Below are positions 18,614 to 27,872 of a stretch of 55,836 bases of DNA, piece after piece (position 1 is the stretch's first letter; each line of letters starts with the position of its first letter). Location: positions 1-55,836 of the forward strand of contig ONCJ01000017.1 in the NCBI GenBank assembly GCA_900316295.1. Reading direction: 5' to 3'. Source of the stretch: an uncultured Prevotella sp. (GTDB taxonomy: Bacteria > Bacteroidota > Bacteroidia > Bacteroidales > Bacteroidaceae). The position numbers and the translations under genes are program-made. The notes under the pieces are model-generated. The model was not told where the DNA came from, searched no databases, and worked only from the letters and a program-made list of their open reading frames with translations.

Positions 18614-19693
18614 TTAGTCTATCTGTGCCTTCATGTGGATTTTTCTCACAAAGCGCATGTCGTGATCGACCATAATCTTTACAAGTTGTTGGAAAGTCGT
18701 CTTACGAGGGTTCCATCCCAGTTTTGCCTTAGCTTTGGCAGGGTTGCCGAGGAGCTGCTCCACCTCCGCAGGACGGAAATATTTAGGATCGACTTCTACC
18801 AGTATGCGTCCTGTAGCTTTGTCAACACCCTTCTCGTCAACACCTTCTCCTTGCCATTCCAGTTCAATACCAACATGATGGAAAGCAAGAGTAGCAAACT
18901 CACGGACGGTATGATACTCACCCGTGGCGATGACGAAGTCGTCTGGTTCGTCTTGCTGCAGTATCAGCCACATACACTCGATATAGTCCTTGGCATATCC
19001 CCAGTCACGCAGCGCATTCAAGTTACCCAGATACAGCTTATCCTGATAACCTTGGGCAATACGCGAGGCAGCGATAGTGATTTTTCGTGTAACAAAAGTT
19101 TCACCGCGACGCTCACTCTCGTGATTGAAAAGAATACCATTGCAGCAATACATACCGTATGACTCACGATAGTTTTTCATGATCCAGAAACCATACATCT
19201 TAGCTACAGCGTATGGCGAACGTGGATAGAACGGTGTTGTCTCGCTCTGTGGTACTTCCTGTACTTTTCCATATAGCTCGGATGTGGATGCCTGATAGAT
19301 ACGGCATGTCTTTTCAAGTCCACATATACGAACAGCCTCCAGAAGTCGCAATACTCCAACAGCGTCAGTATCAGCTGTATATTCAGGCACGTCAAAGGAA
19401 ACCTTCACGTGACTTTGTGCCGCAAGATTGTATATTTCAGTAGGTTTCACTTCGCCGATAATCCTTATTAGCGACGAAGAGTCAGTCATGTCAGCCCAAT
19501 GTAGGTTGACCAGTCGTTTTTGTTTCATGTCCCTAACCCATTCGTCGAGATATAGATGCTCAATGCGAGCTGTATTAAACGACGAACTGCGACGCAATAG
19601 TCCGTGAACTTCATATCCCTTCTGAATCAAAAACTCAGCCAGATAAGAACCATCCTGACCTGTAATACCTGTTATTAATGCAACTTTGCTCAT
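18614..19693 (-). CDS. gmd: GDP-mannose 4,6-dehydratase
   Basis: First committed step to GDP-L-fucose. 359 residues. NADP-binding [14 protein letters not shown]; substrate and catalytic region [13 protein letters not shown] and YAVAKMYG (YxxxK). Start taken as the ATG at 19693; an in-frame GTG three codons upstream is the alternative, but MSKVALITG matches where the fold begins. Between manC (46 bases upstream) and fcl. Confidence 0.95.
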   Translation of the reverse strand: MSKVALITGITGQDGSYLAEFLIQKGYEVHGLLRRSSSFNTARIEHLYLDEWVRDMKQKRLVNLHWADMTDSSSLIRIIGEVKPTEIYNLAAQSHVKVSFDVPEYTADTDAVGVLRLLEAVRICGLEKTCRIYQASTSELYGKVQEVPQSETTPFYPRSPYAVAKMYGFWIMKNYRESYGMYCCNGILFNHESERRGETFVTRKITIAASRIAQGYQDKLYLGNLNALRDWGYAKDYIECMWLILQQDEPDDFVIATGEYHTVREFATLAFHHVGIELEWQGEGVDEKGVDKATGRILVEVDPKYFRPAEVEQLLGNPAKAKAKLGWNPRKTTFQQLVKIMVDHDMRFVRKIHMKAQID

Positions 19694-19739
19694 ATTTTTC
19701 ACTTAACTTTAAACTTCTAAACTGTTACTCTACGTTCCC

Positions 19740-20807
19740 TTACTCTTCCCCTCTGAACTGTTTTATTCTCTGTTCTTCCGAGAGTTTACATATCAGCAGA
19801 GTATCGTTATTCTCAGCTACGATAAATCCATCGAGCCCTTGAATTATAACTCTTTTCTCTTGTACGGTATGGATGATACTATTTCGAGTGTCGAATAGTG
19901 ACACACCCTCTCCTATCACGGTGTTACCATATAGGTCGTGCTGGCTCTCCCTGAGCAGGGCGCCCCATGTCCCGAGGTCGCTCCAGCCGAAACTTGACGG
20001 ACATACGTATATCTCGTCAGCCTTCTCCATGATGGCATAGTCTACGCTGATGCTCTCACACTCCTGATAGCGTTCGTCGATGACAGCCTGTTCGTGGTCT
20101 GAACCGAGGTCGTGACGTATGCTGTCGAAGATCTTTGCTATTGACGGCTGATAAGCACGGAAGGCGTTGATGATGGTAGTGGCGCTCCAAATAAATATAC
20201 CCGCATTCCAATAGAAGTTAGTCTGACTGATATATTTCTGGGCTGTAGCCAAATCAGGTTTCTCCCTGAACTGGTCTACTCTGAAAATCTCTTTATTGCG
20301 AGGACTGGCAGCACTGAGGTCTGCCTGTATATATCCGTACCCTGTTTCTGGTCGTGTTGGTGTCATTCCGAGGGTGACCACAGCATCAGATGATTCGGTG
20401 AAGCTGAGACACTGTTTGATAACTCTTCGGAACTCCTCAACGTCTGTCACGATGTGGTCACTCGGTGTGACTACGATGTTAGCGTTGACATCTGTGTTCT
20501 TAATTCTCCAGCTCACATATGCTATACATGGAGCCGTGTTGCGGCGACAAGGTTCCTGCAAGATGTGTTCTTTGGGTACTTCTGGCAGTTGTTCCATCAC
20601 CGTGTCGACATATTGCTTATTGGTAAGTATCCACACCTTGTCGGGCGAGCATATACCCTTGAAGCGATCGAAAGTGAGCTGGAGTAAGGTTCTGCCTACG
20701 CCGAGCACATCGATAAACTGTTTTGGCTTTTCCTCTGTGCTCATTGGCCAGAAGCGGCTCCCCACTCCACCTGCCATGATAACGACATGATTGTTGTTTG
20801 TTCGCAT
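19740..20807 (-). CDS. manC: Mannose-1-phosphate guanylyltransferase
   Basis: Makes GDP-mannose from mannose-1-phosphate and GTP. 355 residues. The GTP-binding loop is MAGGVGSRFWPMSTEEKPKQ; FREKPDLATAQKYI and WNAGIFIW are the sugar-phosphate site. There is no C-terminal phosphomannose isomerase domain, so it is the short monofunctional form. The longer reading frame begins 13 codons upstream at 20846, but the promoter -7 box lies at 20836-20843, so that start would be untranscribed; the start at 20807 is used. Expression is from a 76-bp repeated promoter region. Confidence 0.93.
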   Translation of the reverse strand: MRTNNNHVVIMAGGVGSRFWPMSTEEKPKQFIDVLGVGRTLLQLTFDRFKGICSPDKVWILTNKQYVDTVMEQLPEVPKEHILQEPCRRNTAPCIAYVSWRIKNTDVNANIVVTPSDHIVTDVEEFRRVIKQCLSFTESSDAVVTLGMTPTRPETGYGYIQADLSAASPRNKEIFRVDQFREKPDLATAQKYISQTNFYWNAGIFIWSATTIINAFRAYQPSIAKIFDSIRHDLGSDHEQAVIDERYQECESISVDYAIMEKADEIYVCPSSFGWSDLGTWGALLRESQHDLYGNTVIGEGVSLFDTRNSIIHTVQEKRVIIQGLDGFIVAENNDTLLICKLSEEQRIKQFRGEE

Positions 20808-20835
20808 AGAAATATTGTGTTGTCTATTGAAATTG

Positions 20836-20865
20836 CAAAGGTACAATTAAGTGAGCGAAATACAA
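20836..20865 (-). promoter_or_regulatory. manC promoter
   Basis: Minus strand: TTG at 20865-20863, 19-bp spacer, TACCTTTG at 20843-20836. It gives a leader of about 20-25 bases. It lies at the proximal end of the 76-bp repeat array. Confidence 0.75.
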
Positions 20866-21017
20866 AATGAAAACTTGTTTTTATTTTATTTCCGAACGAA
20901 AGTACCTTATTTAAAGGTACGATTAAGTGAGCGAAATACAAAATGAAAACTTGTTTTTATTTTATTTCCGAACGAAAGTACCTTATTTAAAGGTACAATT
21001 TAATAAGCGTAAAACAA
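20837..21017. repeat. 76-bp tandem repeat carrying the manC promoter
   Basis: Copy 1 is 20837-20912 and copy 2 is 20913-20988; they differ at one base near the start. A third, partial and diverged copy begins at 20989. Each copy keeps the same TTG-19 bp-TACCTTT layout on the minus strand (20836-20865, 20912-20941, 20988-21017), but in the two distal copies the last base of the -7 box is A instead of G (TACCTTTA). At each junction GTACCTT-ATTTA-AAGGTAC forms a 7-bp hairpin. Confidence 0.85.
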
Positions 21018-21030
21018 AATATTTCTCCAT

Positions 21031-21061
21031 AAAAAAAGACCGCTACCGTAAGGTAGCAGTC
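21031..21061 (-). terminator. xylA terminator
   Basis: Minus strand: GACTGCTACC, TTAC loop, GGTAGCGGTC (one G-T pair), followed by seven T residues (21037-21031). It ends the xylB-xylA transcript just before the manC promoter repeats. Confidence 0.85.
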
Positions 21062-21098
21062 TTGTGATATTCAGATAATGTTAAAGATTTCTCAACAA

Positions 21099-22418
21099 TT
21101 ATTTAGCATAGAGAGCTACGATGGTCTCGTATTTCTCTTGCTTACCGCTGGTCTGCTTTGGTTCTTCCACCTTCTTACCATACTCGTAAGCTTGCTCCAG
21201 TGTGAGCTTGCCATCCTCGAAGTCCTTGCCAATGCCGCTATCGAAGCTTGCATAGCGAGCCTTCTTCATTGCTGGCAGTTCGCTTTCCTCGAGTATAGCT
21301 GCTGCGTTCTCGAGAGCGCGAGCCATAGCGTCCATACCACTGATATGAGCGATGAAGAGGTCTTCCAAGTCGGTAGAGTTACGACGGATCTTTGCGTCGA
21401 AGTTGGTACCACCATTGCCCAGTCCGCCATTGCGGATAATCTCCATCATAGCCTGAGTCAGTTCAAAGTTGTCGATTGGGAACTGGTCGGTATCCCATCC
21501 GTTCTGAGCGTCACCGCGGTTGGCATCGATGCTACCCAGCATACCTGCGTCTACGGCGCAAGCCAGTTCGTGCTCGAAGGTATGACCAGCGAGAGTAGCG
21601 TGGTTCACCTCAATGTTCACCTTGAAGTCCTTGTCCAGGTTGTGAGCCTTCAGGAATCCTATTACGGTCTCGGTATCTACATCATACTGGTGCTTGCTCG
21701 GCTCCATTGGCTTTGGTTCGATTAGAAATGTTCCCTTGAATCCTTTAGCACGAGCATAGTCACGCGCCATGGTGAGCATGGTAGCCATGTGCTCCTTCTC
21801 ACGTTTCTGGTCGGTATTGAGCAGGCTCATATAGCCCTCTCGTCCACCCCAGAACACATAGTTGGTACCACCCAGTTTGATAGTAGCGTCGATAGCGTTC
21901 TTGACCTGAACGATGGCACGAGCCACAACGTCGAAGTCTGGGTTAGTGCTGGCTCCGTTGGCATAGCGTTTGTTGCCGAAAACGTTAGCTGTACCCCACA
22001 GGAGTTTGATGTTAGGATATTGCTTCATCTTCTCCAGTGCATAGTCGGTGATAGCCTTCATACGAGCCTCATATTCAGCTATGGTTGGTGCCTCGTCTAC
22101 GAGGTCAATATCGTGGAAGCAGAAGTACTCGATGCCGAGTTTGTCCATAATCTCGAATCCTGCATCCATCTTATCCTTTGCTCTCTGGACAGCATCCTCT
22201 GCTTTGTCCCACTCGTAGCTACGGGTCTGACCTCCAAACTGGTCTGCGCTGGCTCCGCCCAGTGTGTGCCACCAGGCCATAGCAAACTTCAGCCAGTCCT
22301 TCATCTTCTTACCCATCACCACCTTCTCAGGGTCATAGTAGTGGAAGGCCATTACGTTCTTACTGTCCTTTCCTTCGAAAGGAATTTTTCCTGTAAATGA
22401 AAAATACTCTTTTGCCAT
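21099..22418 (-). CDS. xylA: Xylose isomerase
   Basis: Interconverts D-xylose and D-xylulose. 439 residues, class II. The catalytic pair H102 and D105 is in FCFHDIDLVDEAP; the metal-binding FLIEPKPMEPSKHQYD and the HDANRGD-equivalent GSIDANRGDAQNGWDTD are present. 36 bases downstream of xylB and ended by the terminator at 21031-21061. No xylose transporter or regulator is in the window. Confidence 0.97.
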   Translation of the reverse strand: MAKEYFSFTGKIPFEGKDSKNVMAFHYYDPEKVVMGKKMKDWLKFAMAWWHTLGGASADQFGGQTRSYEWDKAEDAVQRAKDKMDAGFEIMDKLGIEYFCFHDIDLVDEAPTIAEYEARMKAITDYALEKMKQYPNIKLLWGTANVFGNKRYANGASTNPDFDVVARAIVQVKNAIDATIKLGGTNYVFWGGREGYMSLLNTDQKREKEHMATMLTMARDYARAKGFKGTFLIEPKPMEPSKHQYDVDTETVIGFLKAHNLDKDFKVNIEVNHATLAGHTFEHELACAVDAGMLGSIDANRGDAQNGWDTDQFPIDNFELTQAMMEIIRNGGLGNGGTNFDAKIRRNSTDLEDLFIAHISGMDAMARALENAAAILEESELPAMKKARYASFDSGIGKDFEDGKLTLEQAYEYGKKVEEPKQTSGKQEKYETIVALYAK

Positions 22419-22454
22419 TTTGTTTAATGATTTAGTTTATAGTTATAATAATTA

Positions 22455-23936
22455 TCAATTGTCAATTGTCTCCTTCCATCGCTCGTATGCCGCACGGTAC
22501 TCGTCACGGTGCTGCTCGTCAGGTTCGATGACTGCCAGTCGTTTCAGTGTGGCAAAGGCCTCGTTGTGGTCTTTGTATATGCCTGCTCCTATGCCTGCGC
22601 CCTTGGCTGCGCCAGCGCTTCCGTCGGTTTCATAGAGTTCTATGGTAGCCCCGCTCACACCTGCCAATGTGTCTCTGAATAGCGGACTCAGGAACATATT
22701 AGCTCTTCCGGCGTGTATCTTATTGATCTGCATGCCCATGTCTTTCATTATCTCCATACCGTAGCAGAAGGAGAAGACGATGCCTTCCTGTGCCGCGCGA
22801 AGCAGATGAGCGCGATTGTGCTTATTGAAATTGATGCCACTGACAGAGCATCCTATCTCCTTGTTCTCCAGCACTCGTTCGGCACCATTGCCGAAGGGTA
22901 CTACTACCACGCCCTCAGAGCCTATAGGTACGGTAGCAGCCAGATCGTTCATCTCGGCATATCCCACCTCAGGTGTAACGTTGCGGTGCATCCATGCGTT
23001 CAGTATACCTGTTCCGTTGATACACAGCAGTACGCCAAGTCGATCTTGTTGGGTGGTATAGTTTGAGTGGGCGAATGTGTTCACCCTGCTCTTCGGGTCG
23101 AAATTGACATCGCCCAGCACTCCGTAAACTACTCCCGATGTGCCTGCCGTTGATGCTATCTCGCCTGGGTTGAATACGTTCAGGCTTACAGCGTTGTTAG
23201 GCTGGTCGCCGGCACGATAAGAGATTGGTGTTCCCTCTTTCAGTCCGAGCTCCTCGGCAGCCGCCTTCGACACTGCGCTTTGTATGCTGAATGTAGGAAC
23301 TATCTCGGGTAGTATTGTCTCAGAGAATCCATAGTAGTCAAACAGGAACGTTGCGGGTTTCTTTTCCTTGAAGTCCCACATCATACCTTCTGACAGTCCA
23401 CTGATGGTTGTCTGCGCTTCTCCGCTGAGTCGCATGGCGATATAGTCGCCAGGCAGCATTATCTTGTCTATCTTGTCAAACAGCTCTGGTTCGTTCTCTT
23501 TCACCCATGCCAGCTTGGCTGCCGTGAAGTTGCCTGGTGAGTTGAGCAGATGGTCGAGACAAATATCTGGTCCTAACTCACGGAAAGCCTTCTCGCCATA
23601 GGGTACGGCTCTGGAGTCACACCATATTATCGATGGTCTCAACACCTGCTGGTTCTTGTCTACGCATACCAAACCGTGCATCTGGTACGAGATGCCTATG
23701 GCCTTGATGTCGTCGCCCTTGGCTCCTGTCTGGTTCATTATCTTTTGCAATGACAACTTAGCGTTATCCCACCACATCTGTGGGTCCTGCTCAGCCCATC
23801 CTGCTTTTACCGCTGTTATGGGAGCCTCTTTTTCTGGAAAGAAAGCCGTTGCAGCCATCTCTCCAGTCTCTATGTCGACAAGAGAGGCTTTTACCGACGA
23901 ACTGCCTACATCCAATCCTAATAAGTACTGTTTCAT
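22455..23936 (-). CDS. xylB: Xylulokinase
   Basis: Phosphorylates D-xylulose, feeding the pentose phosphate pathway. 493 residues, FGGY kinase fold: N-terminal LGLDVGSSSVKASLVD, middle GISYQMHGLVCVD with WCDSRA, C-terminal GGA-type ATP loop near GSAGAAKGAGIGAG. First gene of the xylBA operon. A candidate -7 box (TATATTTG on the minus strand, 23967-23960) lies upstream but has no TTG partner. Confidence 0.94.
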   Translation of the reverse strand: MKQYLLGLDVGSSSVKASLVDIETGEMAATAFFPEKEAPITAVKAGWAEQDPQMWWDNAKLSLQKIMNQTGAKGDDIKAIGISYQMHGLVCVDKNQQVLRPSIIWCDSRAVPYGEKAFRELGPDICLDHLLNSPGNFTAAKLAWVKENEPELFDKIDKIMLPGDYIAMRLSGEAQTTISGLSEGMMWDFKEKKPATFLFDYYGFSETILPEIVPTFSIQSAVSKAAAEELGLKEGTPISYRAGDQPNNAVSLNVFNPGEIASTAGTSGVVYGVLGDVNFDPKSRVNTFAHSNYTTQQDRLGVLLCINGTGILNAWMHRNVTPEVGYAEMNDLAATVPIGSEGVVVVPFGNGAERVLENKEIGCSVSGINFNKHNRAHLLRAAQEGIVFSFCYGMEIMKDMGMQINKIHAGRANMFLSPLFRDTLAGVSGATIELYETDGSAGAAKGAGIGAGIYKDHNEAFATLKRLAVIEPDEQHRDEYRAAYERWKETIDN

Positions 23937-24052
23937 TATTTTTTGTTTAAGTTTAATTTCAAATATAGTACGTATGTCGTGGAAGAATCCCTACAAAAAA
24001 AAGGAGTAAAAGAACTCTAAGGACTTTAAAGACCTTTTATTCATAAAAACAT

Positions 24053-24085
24053 AAATCCCGAAAGTCATCAAGACTTTCGGGATTT
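24053..24085 (-). terminator. Terminator of the winged-helix gene
   Basis: AAATCCCGAAAGTC (24053-24066), loop ATCAA, GACTTTCGGGATTT (24072-24085); on the minus strand a TTTTT tract follows within a few bases. It ends the 24110-24412 gene. Confidence 0.85.
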
Positions 24086-24109
24086 TATGTGTGTGTAGAA
24101 TTCTAACTA

Positions 24110-24412
24110 TTAAGCAAGAGCAATCTTGTTGTCGTTAGCCTGAACCTTGCCCTCTTTGAGGAGCCAGCCCAGTCCGAGGAGAGCCTCGTCGTTGCTGATC
24201 TTAGCCTTCTTAGCAATCTCTGCTACAGTGAGAGCCTTCTCAGCTGCTGCGAGAGTCTGATAAACGTCACCAGCCTTGAAACCTACAGTCTCAGCGTTGA
24301 TTACGAGAGTTTCTTTCTTTGCAGCTACCTTCTTTGTTGCTGCCTTCTTTGTTGCTTCTGCCTTAGGAGCTGCCTTTGTAGCTGCTGCCTTTGTTGCTTT
24401 CTTTTCTGCCAT
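24110..24412 (-). CDS. Winged-helix DNA-binding protein with Lys/Ala-rich histone-like tail
   Basis: 100 residues. The first 34 are almost only Lys, Ala, Thr and Glu in repeats of the KKAATKK type, like the tail of histone H1 or of bacterial Hc1/HU-tail proteins. Residues about 38-100 form a small winged helix of the DUF2582 kind (AGDVYQTLAAAEKALTVAEI, KISNDEALLGLGWLLKEGKV). Likely an abundant nucleoid-associated protein that combines non-specific charge binding with a folded DNA-binding domain. It stands alone with a strong-looking promoter (24478-24509), a leader of about 60 bases and a tight terminator. Confidence 0.8.
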   Translation of the reverse strand: MAEKKATKAAATKAAPKAEATKKAATKKVAAKKETLVINAETVGFKAGDVYQTLAAAEKALTVAEIAKKAKISNDEALLGLGWLLKEGKVQANDNKIALA

Positions 24413-24477
24413 AACTTAAGATAAAATTATTATAAGTGAACCTATTGAATTTTGCTTGTCAATTTTTTTTGACGATG

Positions 24478-24509
24478 CAAATTTACACCTTATTCAATAT
24501 TTATCTCAA
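24478..24509 (-). promoter_or_regulatory. Promoter of the winged-helix gene
   Basis: Minus strand: TTG at 24509-24507, 21-bp spacer, TAAATTTG at 24485-24478. Confidence 0.55.
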
Positions 24510-24560
24510 TTTTTTTGTGCAAAAAGTAACTTTTTATGTTATTTTTCTCGTTTTTCTGAT

Positions 24561-26324
24561 TTATTCTTGACCTAAATCAACACTTATTTGCAATTCTTCC
24601 AATTGTTTAGCATCGACGGCTGATGGTGCGTCGAGCATCACGTCGCGTCCGGAATTGTTTTTCGGGAAGGCTATGCAGTCGCGTATGGAGTCAAGACCAG
24701 CCATGATGCTGACAAAGCGATCGAGACCGAAGGCGAGACCTGCATGTGGCGGTGCGCCATACTTGAAGGCATTGATCAAGAAGCCAAACTGTGCCATGGC
24801 TTTCTCTGGCGTGAAGCCCAGAATCTTGAACATCTTTGCCTGTAGCTCGCCATCATGGATACGAAGTGAGCCTCCACCCACCTCGATACCATTGCATACG
24901 AAGTCGTATGCCACGGCTCGTACCTTCTCTGGTGCTGTGTCGAGCAGAGGAATGTCGTCTGGGTTAGGCATGGTGAATGGATGGTGGACAGCCATGAGGC
25001 GCTGCTCCTCGTCGCTCCACTCGAACAGAGGGAAGTCGACAATCCACAGACACTCAAACTTATTCTTGTCTCTCAGTCCCAGTCGGTCGCCCATCTCCAA
25101 ACGGAGTGTGCACAGCTGGGTGCGGGTCTTGTTGGCGTTGTCGCCACTTAGGATGAGCACGAGGTCGCCGTCGTTGGCACCCATCTTCTCCTTCAGCTGA
25201 GCCCATACCTCTGGGGTATAGAACTTGTCGATGCTCGACTTCACCGTTCCGTCCTGATTGAACTTCACGTATACCAGTCCCTTGGCTCCTACCTGCGGAC
25301 GCTTCACGAAATCAGTGAGCTGATCGAGTTGCTTGCGACTGTAGTCGGCACATCCTGGCACGCATATTCCACCGATATACTCAGCTTGGTCGAATACGCT
25401 GAACGTGCCTGTACCTTTCAGTACGTCCATCAGCTCTACAAACTCCATGCCGAAGCGCAAGTCGGGCTTGTCGCTACCGAAACGGCGCATAGCCTCATGC
25501 CACGTCATCTGCTGTAGCTTCGCAGGCAAATCGACACCTCGTATCTCCTTGAACAGATGGCGTACCATCTCCTCGAAGAGGTCGATCACGTCATCTTGAT
25601 GAACGAACGACATCTCGCAGTCTATCTGTGTAAACTCGGGCTGGCGGTCGGCTCTGAGATCTTCGTCACGGAAACATTTGGCTATCTGGAAGTAGCGATC
25701 GAAGCCGCTCACCATGAGTAGCTGCTTCAGTGTCTGCGGACTCTGTGGCAGAGCATAGAACTGTCCTGGGTTCATTCTCGATGGCACGATGAAGTCGCGT
25801 GCGCCCTCAGGTGTAGAGCCGATGAGTATTGGTGTCTCCACTTCGATAAACTCTCTGGAGTCGAGGAAGTTGCGTATGAGAATTGTCATCTTGTGACGCA
25901 GCTCCAGATTGCGTCTCACGACGGGACGTCTCAGGTCGAGATAGCGATACTTCATTCTGAGGTCATCACCTCCGTCGGTGTCGTCCTCCACCTTGAATGG
26001 TGGTGTAAGACTTGTGCTCAGAATGTTCATCTGCTCTGCCAGTATCTCTATGTCGCCTGTAGGCATCTTCGGGTTCTTGCTCTGTCGCTCGCTGACGATG
26101 CCAGTCACCTGAATACAGTACTCGCGTCCCAGCTTGTTGGCCTTATCGCATAGGTCGGCATCCTTAGCCTCGTCGAATACGAGCTGGGTCAGCCCGTATC
26201 TGTCACGCAGGTCAACAAATGTCATACCTCCCATCTTTCTTGTGCGCTGCACCCATCCGGCAAGCGTCACTTTCTCTCCAGCATTCTCTATGCGGAGTTC
26301 TCCGCATGTATTTGTTCTATACAT
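24561..26324 (-). CDS. aspS: Aspartate-tRNA ligase
   Basis: 587 residues, bacterial-type AspRS. N-terminal OB anticodon domain ([20 protein letters not shown]), class II core with [18 protein letters not shown] (motif 2), the bacterial GAD insertion domain (about 300-420), and motif 3 [10 protein letters not shown]. Single gene with its own promoter at 26351-26380. Whether it is Asn-discriminating cannot be told here. Confidence 0.97.
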   Translation of the reverse strand: MYRTNTCGELRIENAGEKVTLAGWVQRTRKMGGMTFVDLRDRYGLTQLVFDEAKDADLCDKANKLGREYCIQVTGIVSERQSKNPKMPTGDIEILAEQMNILSTSLTPPFKVEDDTDGGDDLRMKYRYLDLRRPVVRRNLELRHKMTILIRNFLDSREFIEVETPILIGSTPEGARDFIVPSRMNPGQFYALPQSPQTLKQLLMVSGFDRYFQIAKCFRDEDLRADRQPEFTQIDCEMSFVHQDDVIDLFEEMVRHLFKEIRGVDLPAKLQQMTWHEAMRRFGSDKPDLRFGMEFVELMDVLKGTGTFSVFDQAEYIGGICVPGCADYSRKQLDQLTDFVKRPQVGAKGLVYVKFNQDGTVKSSIDKFYTPEVWAQLKEKMGANDGDLVLILSGDNANKTRTQLCTLRLEMGDRLGLRDKNKFECLWIVDFPLFEWSDEEQRLMAVHHPFTMPNPDDIPLLDTAPEKVRAVAYDFVCNGIEVGGGSLRIHDGELQAKMFKILGFTPEKAMAQFGFLINAFKYGAPPHAGLAFGLDRFVSIMAGLDSIRDCIAFPKNNSGRDVMLDAPSAVDAKQLEELQISVDLGQE

Positions 26325-26350
26325 TATATATAATATTTATAATCGATTTG

Positions 26351-26380
26351 CAAAGGTACTAATATTATTTCTTATCACAA
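26351..26380 (-). promoter_or_regulatory. aspS promoter
   Basis: Minus strand: TTG at 26380-26378, 19-bp spacer, TACCTTTG at 26358-26351. Confidence 0.75.
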
Positions 26381-26398
26381 AATCCACCTTCATTTTCT

Positions 26399-27322
26399 TT
26401 ATTTTCTTGCGAAAATCCTCGCCATGATGGCTCCCGAGATATTGTGCCACACGCTGAAGATGGCACCAGGGATGGTCGCCATGGGATACATGGCAAAATG
26501 TGTGGCGGCAAGACTGCTGGCAAGTCCCGAGTTCTGCATGCCCACCTCTATGGCGAGTGCCTTGCGCTTTGCCATCGGCATACCTGCAAGCAGGCTAACG
26601 AGATAGCCCAGGGAGAGTCCGCAGATGTTGTGCAATACTACTACAGCTATCACCAGATGTCCGCCTGTGAGCAGTTTGCTGGCATTTGCCGAGATGACTA
26701 TCGCGACGATGAAAGCTATTGCTATCGACGAGAAGGCTGGAAGGAAGTCCACAGCCTGTGCTGTAATCTTGGGCATCAGCCTCTTTATTATCAGTCCAAG
26801 CGCTATGGGCATGATGATTACCCAAAGTATGCTCATGAACATATTGACTACATCCACATTGACATCCTTGCCTGCCAGCAGCCACGTGAGTACGGGGGTG
26901 AGCAGCGGAGCCAGCAGCGTGGACACGCTCGTCATACCTACCGAAAGAGCCAGATCGCCCTTGGAGAGATAGGTGATCACATTGGACGCCGTACCGCCAG
27001 GGCAACAGCCCACCAGCACTACTCCGAGAGCCAGCGCGTCGTCGAGCATGAACGCCCGAGCCAGCAGCCATGCCAGCGCAGGCATGATAAGAAACTGTGC
27101 CAGGCAGCCGATGATGACATCCTTTGGTCGGCTGAATACCACCTCGAAATCGCGGGCATTGAGCGTCAGTCCCATACCAAACATCACTAAACCCAGCAGA
27201 TAATTGATGGATTTCGGACTGACAATATTGAAAAACGACGGGAAAACAAGTGCCGCCACAGCCGTCAACAGCACTATCACGCCCATATATTCAGAGATAA
27301 AATGACAAATTCTCTTAATCAT
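26399..27322 (-). CDS. Bile acid:sodium symporter (BASS) family transporter
   Basis: 307 residues with about nine or ten membrane helices. BASS signatures include GLVMFGMGLTL (early), VLVGCCPGGTASNVITYLSKGD (about 97-118, crossover region) and EVGMQNSGLASSLA (late, sodium site). Members move organic anions such as pantoate or keto acids as well as bile acids, so the substrate is open. The start at 27322 (MIKRICHF) is preferred over the longer frame from 27352, since a -7 box (TACTTTTG, minus, 27357-27350) would leave the longer start upstream of transcription. Confidence 0.88.
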   Translation of the reverse strand: MIKRICHFISEYMGVIVLLTAVAALVFPSFFNIVSPKSINYLLGLVMFGMGLTLNARDFEVVFSRPKDVIIGCLAQFLIMPALAWLLARAFMLDDALALGVVLVGCCPGGTASNVITYLSKGDLALSVGMTSVSTLLAPLLTPVLTWLLAGKDVNVDVVNMFMSILWVIIMPIALGLIIKRLMPKITAQAVDFLPAFSSIAIAFIVAIVISANASKLLTGGHLVIAVVVLHNICGLSLGYLVSLLAGMPMAKRKALAIEVGMQNSGLASSLAATHFAMYPMATIPGAIFSVWHNISGAIMARIFARK

Positions 27323-27349
27323 ATTCTTCACTAAATATAAAAATGTGTG

Positions 27350-27357
27350 CAAAAGTA
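27350..27357 (-). promoter_or_regulatory. -7 box of the BASS transporter promoter
   Basis: TACTTTTG on the minus strand. No clear -33 TTG. It decides the start choice for the transporter. Confidence 0.45.
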
Positions 27358-27427
27358 GTCATTCTTCCCGACTCTGCCAATTCTTTTCCGTTTTTTCTTA
27401 TGTCCGTTAAAGTGGAGATCACGTGGA

Positions 27428-27527
27428 GATGGGCGAGATTGAAGAGCAAAGTCATAGAGATTGTGTTACAAGATGGGCGAGATTGAAGAGCGAAGTCATA
27501 GAGATTGTGTTACAAGACGGGCGAGAT
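27428..27527. repeat. 44-bp tandem repeat, two copies plus partial
   Basis: Copies at 27428-27471 and 27472-27515 differ at one base (GAAGAGCAAAG versus GAAGAGCGAAG). A 12-bp partial third copy follows at 27516-27527. No reading frame is supported. Confidence 0.85.
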
Positions 27528-27595
27528 AGTGAGTGAATATGGGCAGGAATGCAGATAGGAGAAGACACATTGTCAAAATATATTGTCACACTAAT

Positions 27596-27739
27596 CCGAA
27601 CGAACGAACAGTTGAACAGTTTGTGTGAGAAAACTCAAAGAAAGTTTTTATTATATATTATATATATAATATATAATAAAAGTATAAATACAAGTGCGCA
27701 GAAGTAACTGTTCAACTGTTCAACTGTTCGTTCGTTCGG
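27596..27739. repeat. 144-bp nested inverted-repeat element
   Basis: Outer arms are 26 bp and perfectly complementary (27596-27621 with 27714-27739); their ends read CCGAACGAACGAACAG and CTGTTCGTTCGTTCGG. The right arm has one extra AACTGTTC unit inside it. In the middle lies a separate perfect 36-bp AT palindrome (27646-27681). There is no coding frame. It could be a miniature mobile element, a cruciform-forming site or a structured RNA. No clear target duplication is seen at its edges. Confidence 0.8.
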
Positions 27740-27788
27740 TAAAGTTGATAAGGGAAGTTACAATGATGTATAAAATCCATACGCACTT

Positions 27789-27819
27789 TTGGTAATCTCG
27801 GAATTTATTTGTATCTTTG
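27789..27819 (+). promoter_or_regulatory. Promoter of the GLUG protein gene
   Basis: TTG at 27789-27791, 20-bp spacer, TATCTTTG at 27812-27819. It places transcription downstream of the first in-frame start codon and so supports a start at 27843 or 27873. Confidence 0.75.
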
Positions 27820-27872
27820 TAGGCAGAAACGTATCGAATGCAATGAACAACTATATATCAACTAATAACATC

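Noticed and set aside
20846-20846. Longer manC start
   Set aside because: Lies upstream of the predicted transcription start; the 20807 ATG matches the family N-terminus.
26444-27203. Long plus-strand open frames opposite the BASS transporter
   Set aside because: Antisense shadow; the minus-strand frame has clear membrane helices and family motifs.
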